Assembly (NCBI GenBank): GCA_028564675.1
Contig: JAOVVO010000053.1
Coordinates: 124,001 to 188,000, forward strand
Source of the DNA: Onchocerca lupi
Lineage: Eukaryota > Nematoda > Chromadorea > Rhabditida > Onchocercidae
Direction: 5' to 3'
DNA length: 64,000 bases
How positions within the stretch are numbered: the first letter of the stretch is position 1; every line of letters starts with the position of its first letter. Below the pieces are notes generated by a model, which was not told where the DNA came from, ran no database searches, and was given only the letters and a program-made list of their open reading frames with translations. The position numbers and the translations under genes are program-made. Positions 48,601-62,100 of the stretch are shown piece by piece.

Positions 48601-51512
48601 GGAACAATGTACCAATCGAATGTATCTACCATATGAGTTATATTCTGGTTTTTTCCATATTCGGTTATAAGCTGAAAATATTGGTTATTCAAATTCGATC
48701 TTTCTTTCTAATTTCAGATAATTAATAAAGATTAAATATTTTCTTTTTTTACATCATTCACAATTATATCGCTCATTTAAAACTTTTCTACACCCAGCAA
48801 AAGCATTAATTTCTGAATGGTCAAAGATAAACCTTGCTGATGATATAAAGCGCAACTGCAGGTGCAATCCATTCTCTTGCATGAATGCCAGCATCGATGA
48901 ATACGGCTGGTTTGTACGAAGCGAATGATCCAATCTAAGAATTAATTTGGTTTTCATTCATTGCCGAAACATGTTTGTTAACTGATTTCCTCATTGAAGT
49001 TATTTTCATTATTTAAATGATATGATATCAGATTTGAATTTCATTTCTATCTTCATGAGACTTATCTTGAAAGAAAATTCCATTGCAATTTTACGTTTCA
49101 AGAAATTATTTTATTTAATCGATAATTAAACTTGATTTTCATTAGCAAAAAAGAAAAAAAAAAACAGTACGAACTTTAATGCCAATTAAATCGCGACCCT
49201 CATATGTTTTAGTAATATTACATATTTCAGCCAGGTTTGGATATTGGTTTGCGAGCATTATCATGTAATCCACAATCTATAATATTTTTACTATTAATCC
49301 TTATTAATTAATCGCTGTAATTATTAATTACTATAATATTCTCACCATTAATCACTACTATTCACTATTGATAAGAACATAATGATTTCATTAGGAGACA
49401 GAAAATTTTCTCTAAACTATATGTTTTCATAGATAATTCTGGTTTCAAATATTATCTGAAAATTCAATAAATCTTATCGAAGAAAAATTTATAGTCCAAA
49501 TTGTATTGTCTATTTAGTAATCAAATAATCACTAGATGATAACAAACCTTATCATAGCGATGATAAGCAATAAGATTGAAGTAATCTAAAGCATTATCAC
49601 TCACAAAACGTCGCGAACGATGTTTTTTCATTCCATACGTTAAATCTCTTTTTTCTCGATCTATTTCTCTGTAATAAATAATTTTCGTATAGCTTTCATG
49701 TCTAATTATTTCCTCAGTAAATTCAAATTTCAACTGTCCAGTAACAAACAGATTTCAAGATTATTTGCTGAGACTACTGATAAGCGTGAATTTGGTCAAA
49801 TATCAGATTCGTGTTTATCACTAGTTTGAGCAAATCATTTTGAATTTTCCAATTATCTTGAAAAAAACTTTTTTTGGATTTCAAATCGACAAAAAATGTA
49901 GAGTGATTGAGAAGAAGCGTAAAATACTTAATAGACCATTCATCGTCATTGGGATAATTTTCTGGAGTTTTTCATAAAATTTATTTACACATGGAATCTA
50001 TATAAAAGCGGAATTATTCTTCAATATTATTAAACTCTACACTACTGACGATTAATTGGACAATATGGATCAATATGTGCAAAATTTCTTAAGCGAAGTT
50101 ATAAGAAAAGTTTTTTTGATTTTTGTAATTTTTTTTTCTTTTAACAAGCTAATAACTTAGTGTTCTGTTTAAAATAAATTGATTTCTCACTCTTTTCAAA
50201 AATTGAACTCTGGTTTTTCTTGACTGATTCTGTTTCTGACTCTGATTCTAATTCTGATTCTGATTCTGACTTAATCTGACTCCGATTCTTTTTCAGAATT
50301 CCAATAAACGAATAGAATAAAAAAAATTTATGAGGCTTTTGGAAATCTAGAATTGAATTACGGATTTATTGAGAGTAAATTAAATAAGTCTACTTTTGTA
50401 TATCATTTGCAATGATTTGTACGTCGTTAACATCATGAAGTTTGAGCAATGTCAAGAATGGATCCAAAAATTCCGGTGCAACCAAAACATCGGCATGATT
50501 ACGGTACATATTCGGCTTTGCCCATACATCAATTAGTGTTCGTTTCGGTCCCGGAAATTCAAATGCCATTCTATTGTTAGAGAATTTTCGGTCAGAAAAA
50601 TTTCAAAAATTTTCTTACCAAGATGTACTCAATTGTAATTTCAAAAAATAATTTGAAGTAAACACTTCTGAAATGATAAAATTCAAATTATTGATAGCAT
50701 TGTGAAAAAATCCTATGCAATGCACTGTTACTGAACAATTGGGGAGTTCATTATTTCGATGATTTTATACAATACTGGTATCAGTTCAAATTCAACAATT
50801 CAACGAATCAAGTTCAAATTTAACTTGCATTATTTAAAGAAAAACCATCGGCTTCTATTTGTTCCAACCAGTCTGTTGTCAGTGTTGAAAATCGTAGTAA
50901 GCTATACCTAAATTTGCTTTAAATTAAAACTAAAAGTTACTTTTTTTCAACAATTATGTGATTTTATGATGCCTAAACACAATTTCGGAAAATGGAAGTC
51001 ATTATTCTTTCATAATTCGATTATTTCAAAACAAAGAAAAAGGTTCAATTATTTCAAATCTTTACTAAAAGTCTTGTTTAGGTATGATTAAATTTGCTAT
51101 TTTTTGCACAGTATCGATCATTTTTCTAAGTTTTCTAATCCACTTTAATGAATTAGAACTGCAGCTAATTCTATCTGGCTACGCTAAATTTCACCATTAT
51201 GTTACTTGTAATTTTTGCCCTTTTTTTTTTATTATGCATGAAATGGAATGAGTAAATCAAGAATGAAAAAATCTTAAAATAAGAAAATCTTAAAACATAA
51301 GTCGAAATGTGGTAGTCAATATTGTGCAAATATTACCATAAAAGATACGAATAAAAAAATGAAATTTTAAAGAAAATTTTAGATATAAATGAAATTTGAG
51401 AGAAACTTTTAAAGAAATCATTTTAAAAAAATTACCCACTATATAGCGGTATTGCATTGCACAGATATCCTAAATATAGAGTAGCGAGTAAAGCAGCAAC
51501 AACAGCCCACAT
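45674..51512 (-). CDS. Secreted M14A metallocarboxypeptidase, A-like specificity
   Basis: Twelve minus-strand exons (51512-51436, 50907-50846, 50667-50619, 50570-50394, 49733-49548, 49276-49175, 48934-48833, 48671-48561, 47362-47266, 46647-46445, 46148-46064, 45822-45674). The signal peptide MWAVVAALLATLYLGYLCNA is followed by an activation prodomain (YSLLRFSTLTTDWLEQIEAD to about NDVQIIANDIQK). The catalytic domain keeps all key residues: zinc ligands His and Glu in GIHAREW, His in SLHSYGQL, substrate-binding Arg in WRKTRS and Asn-Arg in ADANRNW, the Tyr248 equivalent in MYPASGTSID, and the catalytic Glu in IYGIELRPED. Ile at the position equivalent to CPA Ile255 suggests a preference for hydrophobic C-terminal residues. 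Exons 5-12 (the fifth in the list onward) close in phase. In the prodomain, the 50619/50570 junction gives TGA and the 50394/49733 junction is one base short. One intron carries dispersed-repeat copy 3. Confidence 0.87.
46806..47180. repeat. Dispersed modular repeat, copy 3 (in carboxypeptidase intron)
   Basis: The left end near 46806-46833 (AAAAATAAAAATGTAAATG) and right end near 47113-47136 are inverted relatives, as in copies 1 and 2. The trailing module is a clean palindrome: ACTAGCTGGAC at 47138-47148 and GTCCAGCTAGT at 47170-47180, with a 21-base loop. This is the shortest copy and lacks the ATT-rich core. Confidence 0.65.
50222..50290. repeat. Hexamer-like TCTGAT/TCTGAC repeat in carboxypeptidase intron
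   Basis: Reiterated CTGATTCTGATTCTGAC-type units. On the minus strand they read in one frame as alternating Ser-Glu codons, but I see no splice pair that would make them an exon, so an intronic simple repeat is more likely. Confidence 0.65.
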
Positions 51513-54500
51513 CTGTAGTTAGGTTGAACTGAAATTAAAATTAGATTTGAATTAAAATTAAAGTAAAACATTCTTGTTGAAAATATTGCATACATATGGC
51601 TAAACGACTGTCAACGATCATGAAAGTAACTGACATCATTTTTCAATTTAAATTAATGTGATGTTTCTGATCAACTCTTCCTTTCAATTTCAAAATGTGG
51701 AAGAAAAAAAATATATATGCATATAGAGTGCGCTGAAAATAATTGTAATTGGAAATATTAAATTTTAGAAGGAAATTTTTGTAACAAAAAAAATATTTCA
51801 ACAATCTTCAGCAATGTTCCAACAAGCGATCGATGAATATCTCAACTATTATCTCAAATTTTTGCGAATAAATACCCTCGAAGTACTAGCGAAAATTGTT
51901 TTCGAATAAATTATTCATTCAAAAAGCATCTGTCCTAATTGCTAACTTCTCCTAACTTCTCCTAAAATTTGCTCTTCCTGGCAGATTTTGACAGAATCAG
52001 CTACAACTGATAAAACACGATATTATCAGTGCACATTGGGATGATAATGAGTTGTAAATCATTAGAAATAAAAATGAATGCTGCATTTAATAAGATGTCA
52101 GATTTTTCTTACTTAAAGAATGGTATTTTAAATTTTCTTTTGTCGTATTTCAAGAAATTCTAACTTTTTTCTGATCTGAAAATTAATTGTTCCAAAAATA
52201 AATGATTATAGCATTTACTTTGAATCAGGAATGAGTAATACAAGCATAATGGAATGAAGAAATCTCTAGAATGATCTTAACGCCAGGATGATAATAACTT
52301 TACGAAAATTCATAATTTTATCTCTCACTTCTGTCTTTCTAAGCTTCTCAAAGTTTTTTCGATACTTCTACAATGGCCTTATCTCTTTAAATGATAAATT
52401 TGACATTTGCAAAGTAAACTTCAAGGATTTCACCAAAAGTACAAATAATATGAAATGGGAAGTTGTTTGACGGCTAATTAATTAAATGCTATCATAAATT
52501 TAAACTTCGATCGTATGAAAAGGATCGAAAAAAAGAACGGCCAATAAAAAAGCTGACCATTATCATGGATTTTGATTTCAACAGCGAAGTCAAAGGTTTT
52601 GTTTATATCCCGTCTAGTTGAAATATTATCCGAAATCATATAAATTGTGCAATTTAAACAAAGTTTATACTGTAATCAATCACAAAATTATCAGTATTTT
52701 ATTCGAGAATGATATTTAGGATGATTTAACTAAACAAAAGAGATAATCTGATAGATATGGAAGAAGCGATAAATAATTCTCAATTCTTAACTTTCGAAAT
52801 TTGATAATGCTATAATAATTTGAAAACTTTTAAAATCAGCAAGCCTATTTCTATTCGATGACTCATTTCTAAGTTTTACGATCCACTGATATTCATTTCA
52901 GTTATATTTATACGGCTGAAATAGTATCATATAATATCCTTGGATCAAAATTGAATAGTAAAATTGAACAAATACAAAATAAGGGACAAATTAAATCTTT
53001 TCTGAATACTAATTTTATTTTCCATAAATTTTTACAAAAAATTGTTAAATTTGAAAATAAAATAAAACAAAAAAATGGAACAAAAAATATGGGGAAGAAA
53101 AAGTATGTTTCTCAATGAAATCAGAGCCATATTTCTAATAATGATTGCAAATGTTATACTAATGTAACAATAAGTGATAATAAAAAGATGGTAATATACT
53201 AGTGATGTTGATTTGATAAATCATCTTAGAAAATTATCAATGATTGATAATTGTTTCAGATAATTTATCGATAATTTGTCAATAATTATGAGAGATCTAA
53301 TAACTGCTTGTAACATAAACGAAGAATCACTTTGTTGCGTCAATCAATTAAAATTTCGCTAAATAAGGTTCGAACGACAAAGGTAATATTTTACTTAAAC
53401 GAATATTATGACATGAAATACATGACAAAATCATTCATAACTGTATGATAGCATGATAGGTTAAATTTATGAATACATGAAAGAAATTTTTGAAATAATA
53501 TTAAATTTATTTTTGGTCGAAATTTCCTGAAAAAAAGAGAAAGAAATAAAAGAAAACGAAATAATAAGCCAAAATTGTTTCATAGAGCATTGATTGTTGC
53601 CTGAACATTAAGTTCGGCATATTGATAAATGATAAGCAAGAAGAAATATAGTCCAAGTTCTTTTTCTTTGAGAAAGACCGGCGAGTGTAGGATGAAAGGA
53701 AACGAAAATGATTACATAAAAAATGAAGGGATACAAGGGAGCTGATGTGCAATTTCAAAAATTTATATTCATTTCTTGTGTCGAAAAAAAAGTAAGATCA
53801 ATAAAAAAAAACTAAAAACGATAGTAGCTTTAAGACATTCAGATATTTGGCACCTGTTTGTACACAGATATTAACAACATAATTCGAGAGAAAAAGTTTT
53901 TTTTCTTTTTTTTGGAAAAAGAAATTATTTTGGTATCACGCGCTGAAAAACTGGTCTTCAATAATTACGATCATACTGGATGAGAATCGTAATTTTTCTG
54001 GCATTATCAGAAATATCAATAGTCATATTTGATTATATGTAGTCATTAATCTTCAAAAAAAAGGAAAAAAGGGATTCATCATTTTAGGTCGCATCGTTTC
54101 TAACAATTAACAACTAAATCAGAGGTCACGAAGTCGTGTCTCTTTTTTTCTTTTCTTTTCTTTTTTTTTCTTCTTTAAATCTTAATTTTATCCACGTCAA
54201 CGAAATCCATCAGAATGATTTTGATTAACAATGAAGACGAATGAAACGTGATCGACAATTTGGCATCGTAAATATTTGCGGCCGAAAAGTATGTATTCAG
54301 AAAAATGTTCAACAATAATTGTGAGCATCTATTGTTAAACATTTTCTATGGCTAATCATCATGTCGAGAGAAGTAAATATGAAAGTTTTGTAAAGAAAAA
54401 AAGAAAAACGATGGAAAGGATTATTTTGTTTACGAATAAAATATTTCGCACTTCACTTTCCATTTGTGTCATTTATCACGGATTAATTTGTAAAAGTTTG

Positions 54501-56185
54501 GTCAGAGACAAGTCTTTTACTATTTATACCATATGCTTTTTAGTTCATTCTGAAGAAGTCAATTAGTTCAGGTGATAATTCGCAATCAAAATTATAATCA
54601 TTTGCTGATAATTCGCAATCAAATTCACGACCATTTTCTTCCGTTATTCTTTTAGAACTTAAAATATGTTTAACTGCTCCATTGGAGTGTCTATCTATAC
54701 AACTTTTATTGTGTTGTCGGAATAATGTCAAAGATTATAACCGGACAATAACCAAGGAAAATTATGTAAGAATTTTCGCTTTTATTATCATTTTCATTGT
54801 TATCGCCATGCTGGAATTCTAATTCGTTGATGATAAAATAAGAAATCCCCCGATCGATTTATATAACACAAAAATCCAACGATATAATCGAAATTCAAAA
54901 ATATAATAGAAATGACCGCACTTGACATTGTTTACCCGCGAATTTAAGATTACAAGTGACCTATGAAAAAGTCTACTGAAATACCCGAATGTTCTAATAT
55001 TCGAATTTCGGATCAATTCATTTTCATCGCCACAACCGGTATTCTATAAATTTCTTTCAAACTGGGTGATCGCACAACTTACGCCATTCAAGATATATCC
55101 TCTTTGTCGTTTGGATATTTCTGCCGAATTTGATTAAAGATTTAATTCCCGTCAAAGATAGATCTTTTTCATTAATTGTGAACTTAATATATTTGGTTTC
55201 CTTCAAGGACTCCACGAATGACCTATTTCGTAACAAAATATTTTATCCACAAATGATAAGATTACATAAAATTTGGAAAACGAAATATTAGCGAGAGAAA
55301 ATGCTAAAAAAGCAAAAATAAAAACAATATAACATAAAAGACTTCAAGTAGTATAAACAATATTCCAACATCTTAGGGGAATGTCGAATTTAAAAAAATG
55401 AAATTCACTTGTACTGATTTTAATCTAAAATATTTTCGATACTGTTTGCAATCATAAAATAATAGGTGAAACGTATTCACGATTGGATTTGAAGGTCAAA
55501 TTTGAAATCCAAATCTTTGCAATTCAGTGATAAATAATCATACTATCAAAATTATTACAAACCGTAAATCTAGATTTTAATAACAGAAAATTTATCATTT
55601 AGTCCTACTTATCTAAGGTCAAACGCGCATTGTGTGAATATGATACTTGAAATTATGATGAACTGTTTGATCGTGAGCACTTTTCAAATCCATTTGATCA
55701 TGAAATCCGAAATTAAGCAAAATGGTAAAATGTTCTTTAAACATTTTAAAATGTCTCAAATTTTTATAATATTAAATAAGAAAAACTACTAGTATCACCT
55801 AATCTTTTACTTACGGAATTTTTTCCTTTTTTGTGATTTAATTAAATCACAATGTGAAAAACTTCACGGTGTGTGAAATAATTTATTAGAAGTCAGTCAT
55901 AAAACGACAAATTTTCATTAAATTAAAAAATTCAAAAACTGTAAAACAATAACAAGAATCTCCCTCATTTTTCCACGTACTTACATTTTTTGCATATCAA
56001 ATGCTAAAATGAAATGACAAAAAAAAATCTAACAAAAATAATCACAATTTTTTGGAAAAATAAATACTTAATAAGCTTTTTGTGTTAAATAAATTTTTCA
56101 TGAATTTTATATAATATTTTCCATGTTTGCATAATTTCGTTATTTTTTGTTAATTATCTCATAAACTATCAACAATTGTTAAAAA
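51513..56185. other. Spacer between RALGAPB and the carboxypeptidase
   Basis: 4.7 kb of AT-rich DNA between two minus-strand genes: downstream of RALGAPB and upstream of the carboxypeptidase. It contains A/T runs, GATAATT-rich sequence near 53190-53300 and a 33-bp repeat at 54574-54624. No conserved gene was recognised. Confidence 0.45.
54540..54731 (-). other. Unidentified 63-residue minus-strand open frame with 11-residue repeat
   Basis: The minus-strand frame contains FDCELS twice, 11 residues apart (EFDCELSANDY then NFDCELSPELI), reflecting a 33-bp direct repeat at about 54574-54624. No homologue is recognised and no clear splice context was found. It may be an exon of a lineage-specific gene or simply a duplicated non-coding stretch. 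Confidence 0.25.
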
Positions 56186-59100
56186 TCATTCATTTAGTAA
56201 TAATTCGACAAAATCACAATACGACTTCTTGACTGCATATTTACGGGCAAATTCCTGAATTGCACGGCGACGTCTTGATGCCACCAATTGATAACTGGAA
56301 TGACGCATACCGATTTTATTAAGTGAATATTGATTGCTTGTATATTTTTATTTAACAATAACTTATCATTTTTATCTAAAATGATGCGTATTCTAACATC
56401 TGTTCTTTTACTGATGTTCTATTAGCAATTGCGAATGTAAATAAATTTCCCGATATGCTAATATGCATATGAATTGTGCCAACAGAAATATGATGTTCAG
56501 CATATCAGAATATATTTCGAGATTTATTTAGTCATAGATTATGAAATTAAGTGGAGCGTCAAAAAGTTGAAGATGATATGAGTAAGATAAAAAATTTGAC
56601 AAACTTTTCCAGTTCAACGGTTCTTCGGCGAGCAATACTAATGATTGTATGTTTCAAAAGAGTTGCTAGAGCGCTGCTGGAAACTAAACAACCATCAACC
56701 AGTGGTCCCGGGAAGCCATATCTGATATAAGAAATTAAAGAAATTCAATTGAAATTGCTACTGAAATTTTAACTCATGTCTTACAAAACTCAGGAACCTA
56801 ATACTTACTTTGTCCAATCGCCAATCATATTAATTTGAACAAGTCTGTTTTCCACTTCCGAAATGAAAATCATAATTAAATCAGGTCTTGCATTATTCTC
56901 ACTACTGCATGATGAATTGTCCGTTGTCATGGGGACCATTTCCTCTAAAAACAAGTAGGAGATATATAATATCAATAAATTAATGTTATTTATTTCAAGA
57001 TAATGGAATAAGAAAATCAAAAAAAAATAAGCAACATATAATCATAAACCATATGGAAAATAGTGCATGTCTTCAATCTTTTCTAAGAATATCACATACA
57101 CACGTTGATCGGAATTGCGTTTGACGAAATTAATCCCTTCCGAACCATTTTCTAAAATACGAATTATGAAATGAGGTGTAAAAGCATGTTATGAACAAAG
57201 TTCCACAGTTATTCCAGAATTGAATTCCTACAGCACAGCTTTCGAAAAAATATACGATCAAAATAATGATTCAAATTTTCCACTTTACGCTTTCCGTAAC
57301 AATTTTTCTGAATCTTTTCAAATAATTTTGAGTAAATTAGACTTACTCCTCAAAATAACATACATTACCTTTTGTTTCACTTCCAGAATTAACACCTGAA
57401 TGATTTTTTGAATGTGACGACAAAAGTGATTCTGCCAAAAGCTTATTTGACCGTCCACTACTATTGCCACTGATTTGTCCAGCTGATCGTTCCTCACTAG
57501 ATGACTGACTTAATGCCTGACCATCTGAAAGAAAACAAACAAGTGATTTTGAAAACTTTATAAATTACAATTTCACTCAGAAATAAAGGCAAACATGACT
57601 AGAAATAAATAAATAAAATAAATGAAAATCTGCAAATTGTTATAACATGCGTATCTAAATTTATGATGTTAGCATCGTAGTATATTCCCAAAATGTTCGA
57701 ATATGAAATGCTTGGGATTGAAAAATTTTCAGAACATAGTTTCTGAATACAAGAATACTATGTCCAAAACATACGAAATAACACGGGTAAATTGATAATT
57801 TCAAAACAAACCAAAATCACGTTGTGATATTCTAGCAGCATTATCCGGATCACTATGTTCATCTGAAACACTGATACCATAACTAACAAGCAAATCACAA
57901 TCAGCAGCACATCCATGTTGCTTCCGAATACGTTCTGTTGGTGTTGTGAAGGCTATTTCAATGTGTGAATTGGTCCACCATAAACAATGAGTGAAACCAT
58001 CAATGACATAATTATCTAGCTCTTCGTCTGCTTCTTCTTTTGGTTCTGAATTTTCAATAACATTATATCACTAGTCTAATTCTTGTTTTGAAGCTCAAGT
58101 GATACATCACTCTGCCAATGCATTCAAATGTAAACTTAAAAATCAAAGTTCCTAATTTAATTAATACAGATCGGAAACTAATTTGAAAGAATTAATCTCA
58201 TTTTTTCTTTTTTTATAATCCAATTTAACCAATTCAATTTAACCGATTTAACCAATTCTCTTCAATCCAGAATTCTCCAATTTCATTTTACATTAGGTTT
58301 TGAAAGTATGATCTTTACATCAGTGTATTAGAAATTTTATAGAAATCCTTAAATAACCCAAGATTTATTACAGAAATGAATATTAACTGCGTTCAGCGGA
58401 GAAGGCAGTAGTCCAATCACCAGTCCAATGAGGATGCGATTCCACATCAACACCTTCTCCCAATGCCGCTAATAAACCACAGAATAAGTTACTCGTATTT
58501 TGCAAATTCATCTGAAAATCATGCCAGAATTGATGTGATCTTCTTTGGCATTGAATGTCGGAGTTAAAAGAAAGAATATAAACAATTTCAGTTCAATGAT
58601 GACTTAAATCAAAGACATCTTTCGACTAAACTATGCCGCAATCAGTCTTGAAGAAGTCGATTTGGGAGATATGCGGAATACCTGAAGTTATTAGACAAAT
58701 TTTAAATATGATCCATTAGTTTAATGCCATTCATTATTACCCATATTTTAAGACTAAGGCAACTTGTAAATGAATGAGATTCTATATATCATTCTCGATG
58801 CTTTGCCTGAAAATATGTCATAGCTAGAAGATTCACAGTTTAACCATTTCCATAGAACGATTAAGTAAATAAATCGGATTCACTGAAAGCTGATTGATAA
58901 TATTCAAAAGGAAGATACTATCTGAAAAACTAGATCTATTTTTTGGACATACATAGTTATCTGAATTATTAAACCAAAAAACTTACCGCATTAGCAAGAA
59001 TATCCGTAGCACTGCGTTGACCATCACGAACATAAAATAAGCGAACAGTCTGCAGCAACTTTGTCGGTGAACGATCGACCATTTGATGTAGATCATCATA

Positions 59101-62100
59101 AAAATTAGGACTGAAAGCATTAATGGTATTCACAATACCACTAACTGCTCTCAAAACTATTATCACTCACCAATATGAAGAAAATATTGTCAAAGTAAAA
59201 GGAAAAAAAATTAAGAATATTTTTCAATATATATCCCAGAAATAAATACGATTAAGACCAGTCCTATTTGTCTTCTTCAAAAACTTTGAAACCAAAACTT
59301 ACTTGGAAGAATCAAGAAGTAATATATCACCAGATATGTAACTTTCTTCTGAAATTAAGCCTAGATCATAGAGAAGGACGCGACCCGCATTACAATTGGT
59401 TGGTGGCCTGAAAAAATTACATGTTTTACGGAATAAGAGAACCTTCTGTTGAATGGTGAGCGGTATATAATTTATTTTAATACGGACAATTTATCAAAAA
59501 GTGAATGCATTAAGAAAAAATTCTTTTGATCTAAATGTTGGAGAATTAATATTTGTTATATTGATTATAGGAAATCATGTGAACAATTCGCTCACTCTGC
59601 AGGCTGAGCAAATTTAGATAATTCCTTTGAAAATGGTTCGCAAAGCCAGACATTGCGATCGTCTGAGGAACGTATGCAACTTTCACCTTGAGACATTCTT
59701 TTTCGGATATCAGTCAATTCCGCAATGACACGATCTGTATCCGGTGTTGCTTGCAATGGCGGAATAACGGAATCTCTGCAAAAGATGAGAAACAAAGCAA
59801 TGAAAATTAAGAAAAAAGTGAGTTGCCTTATGGTGTGAATTATATTAAGGAAGTGAAAATTTTCAATGTTTGCAAAAATTTCTATTTTTCAAATAATTTT
59901 TAATATTAATCCGGAGCGCGTCTATTATACGCTTCTCCAATCCAAACCCATTTATCTTTAAACTTCAACTTTAATTGATTGATTGATTTTTATTTGATTC
60001 ATACGAACTCTAATTTTTTAAACTTACAATTTACAACATGGTTTTTCGAATTCTGATGGTATGTGAAAAAATTTGACAGAATTTTTGGAATCCATCGAAG
60101 TTTTAACATCCTTCTGGAAATGTCTACTTTCTTTATCATCAGTGACTGCATTTATTTCAGTTGCAACCCATGACTGTAGTTGTACAAACAATGTGTAAGC
60201 TACATGATAAGGAGTGCGTAAAACAAGAAATACCGATGGAAAACCTGCAATAAAAATTATGCAGAAAATACCGGAAATGACAATGTAAATGTAGCAAAGA
60301 AGTAAAAATATTAACCATATATGTAAAAATATTAACCATATAAGTAAAAATATTAACCATATATTCAGCTCAGTTGTTTAAAACAAACAATATACCTAAC
60401 TGCACATATTCTGTTTCTATTTACTTTTAAATTACAAGTGAAATTCAAATTAGAAAAATATAAGCAACTTTACATACCTTTCGAAATGGTGGACAATTCG
60501 GTGGCTTCATGAATTGCAAGCAGAGTTTGTTGTCGAATGAGTAAATATCTAAATTTAGTGATATCGATCATTTGACTACCGAATTTATATAATAACCTCT
60601 TTTCATCCATAATACCATCCTGTTTGGCATGACCCTGAAAATGACCATACTAGTAATGATATCTATAAAAAGTCGATTTTTTGTCTGATCCAGACAAAGG
60701 TCTAGACCGAAAAATTATATTTCTTGAAACATAAATTGAATTTTTAAGAATTTGTGGAATTTTATTTATGAAAAATGATACGAAAAATGTAACTTTAATT
60801 CATGCATGATATAGCAATCACTCACCGAAACTGAAAATAACATATACAATAAGTTTTCAGCAGCATCATCTACTCGCTTACTTGCTGCTTTTCGTTCCGA
60901 TGGAGGCTGAAAAGTAATTGAAATATTGTTAAATATATCTTAAAATTGTAAAAAAAAAAAATCAAAATGCCACTGATGGGTCGTCTTCCAAAGCTAAAGA
61001 ATTTGGATAAATTAAATAGAGATAAATTAAAATTAGTTGCCTATAAAGTATGTCCTGTGACTTTTTATTTTGCACATCGCATTCATCAAATGCAGCGAAC
61101 ACAATGAAAAATTTCATTAAAACTCAACGAAAACGACTGTTGTATTAGCTGCATCTAATGAATATGAAACGATTTAAGAAATAGGAATATAACCCTAATT
61201 TTTCAAAAAGCAAAGACTGAACAAAATCCAAAGTGGAAAAAGAGAAGTTTTACAATTTAAGACTTACAAGATTTTTTCCACCTGTCAAGCCTAATTCGAT
61301 GGTTTCAGCAACAGTTATCAAACAAGATTCTGTCTCCAGCAATAGCGGTGCTGCACATAACCAAACAGATAGTGAAAAATATGCTGCCACAATCTTCAAG
61401 GAAGAAAATTTCATGCAAAATGATCTAATTAAAGGATTTTGATAACAGATATTATAATTGTGATGCATTTCATATAGCAGAACATCTAGAAAGAGAGATA
61501 AGCCTACCGAAGAATGCAAATCTTTAGAGTGCAATGGCGGGGGTTTCATTAGTTGTATGTCAATGAATCGACAAAGAGAAGTAACTACTAGAAAACCTGA
61601 CGACATATCATCTGAAACAAATAGGAATCAATAATTCGTACCATTAATTCATAAGCTAAAAAAAATTCATATTTTTCTTTATAAAATGTTCAATGAATTC
61701 CATTCTTAAACATCATGACTAACAAAAATTTCTTGAGTTTAAAAAATCATAGGAATCCCATGACGAAACTATGAAAAGATATTAGAACGAACTTCCATAG
61801 AACAAGACCGATTGATGCATAGCGGAGAGGGCATTCAGACAATCCAGTGCTGCTAAACATACTGATAATTCGGATGACCATTGAAGTTTACATAAATTAT
61901 CGCATATTGCATTCACTATTGAACGCACTATTGATACACAACATTCTGTAATTTAATTTATTTGTTAAATAAATGAAATTAGAATTTAAATTCCCCAGTA
62001 AGAATTCTTTTTGATAAAGAGTGAGAAATTTTAGCTTTTCCAATAAATCGTCATATTTTCTTCCAAATTAACAAAGGAGAAAATTAAAGGTATGCAAATT

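Noticed and set aside
50222..50345. Ser-Glu-rich minus-strand frame as an extra carboxypeptidase exon
   Set aside because: It is a simple hexamer repeat without a fitting acceptor-donor pair, and the M14 prodomain has no such segment.
60157..60360. Minus-strand frame starting with repeated MVNIFTY units
   Set aside because: It arises from a short AT-rich tandem in an intron (60300-60360) running into a RALGAPB exon in the wrong frame.
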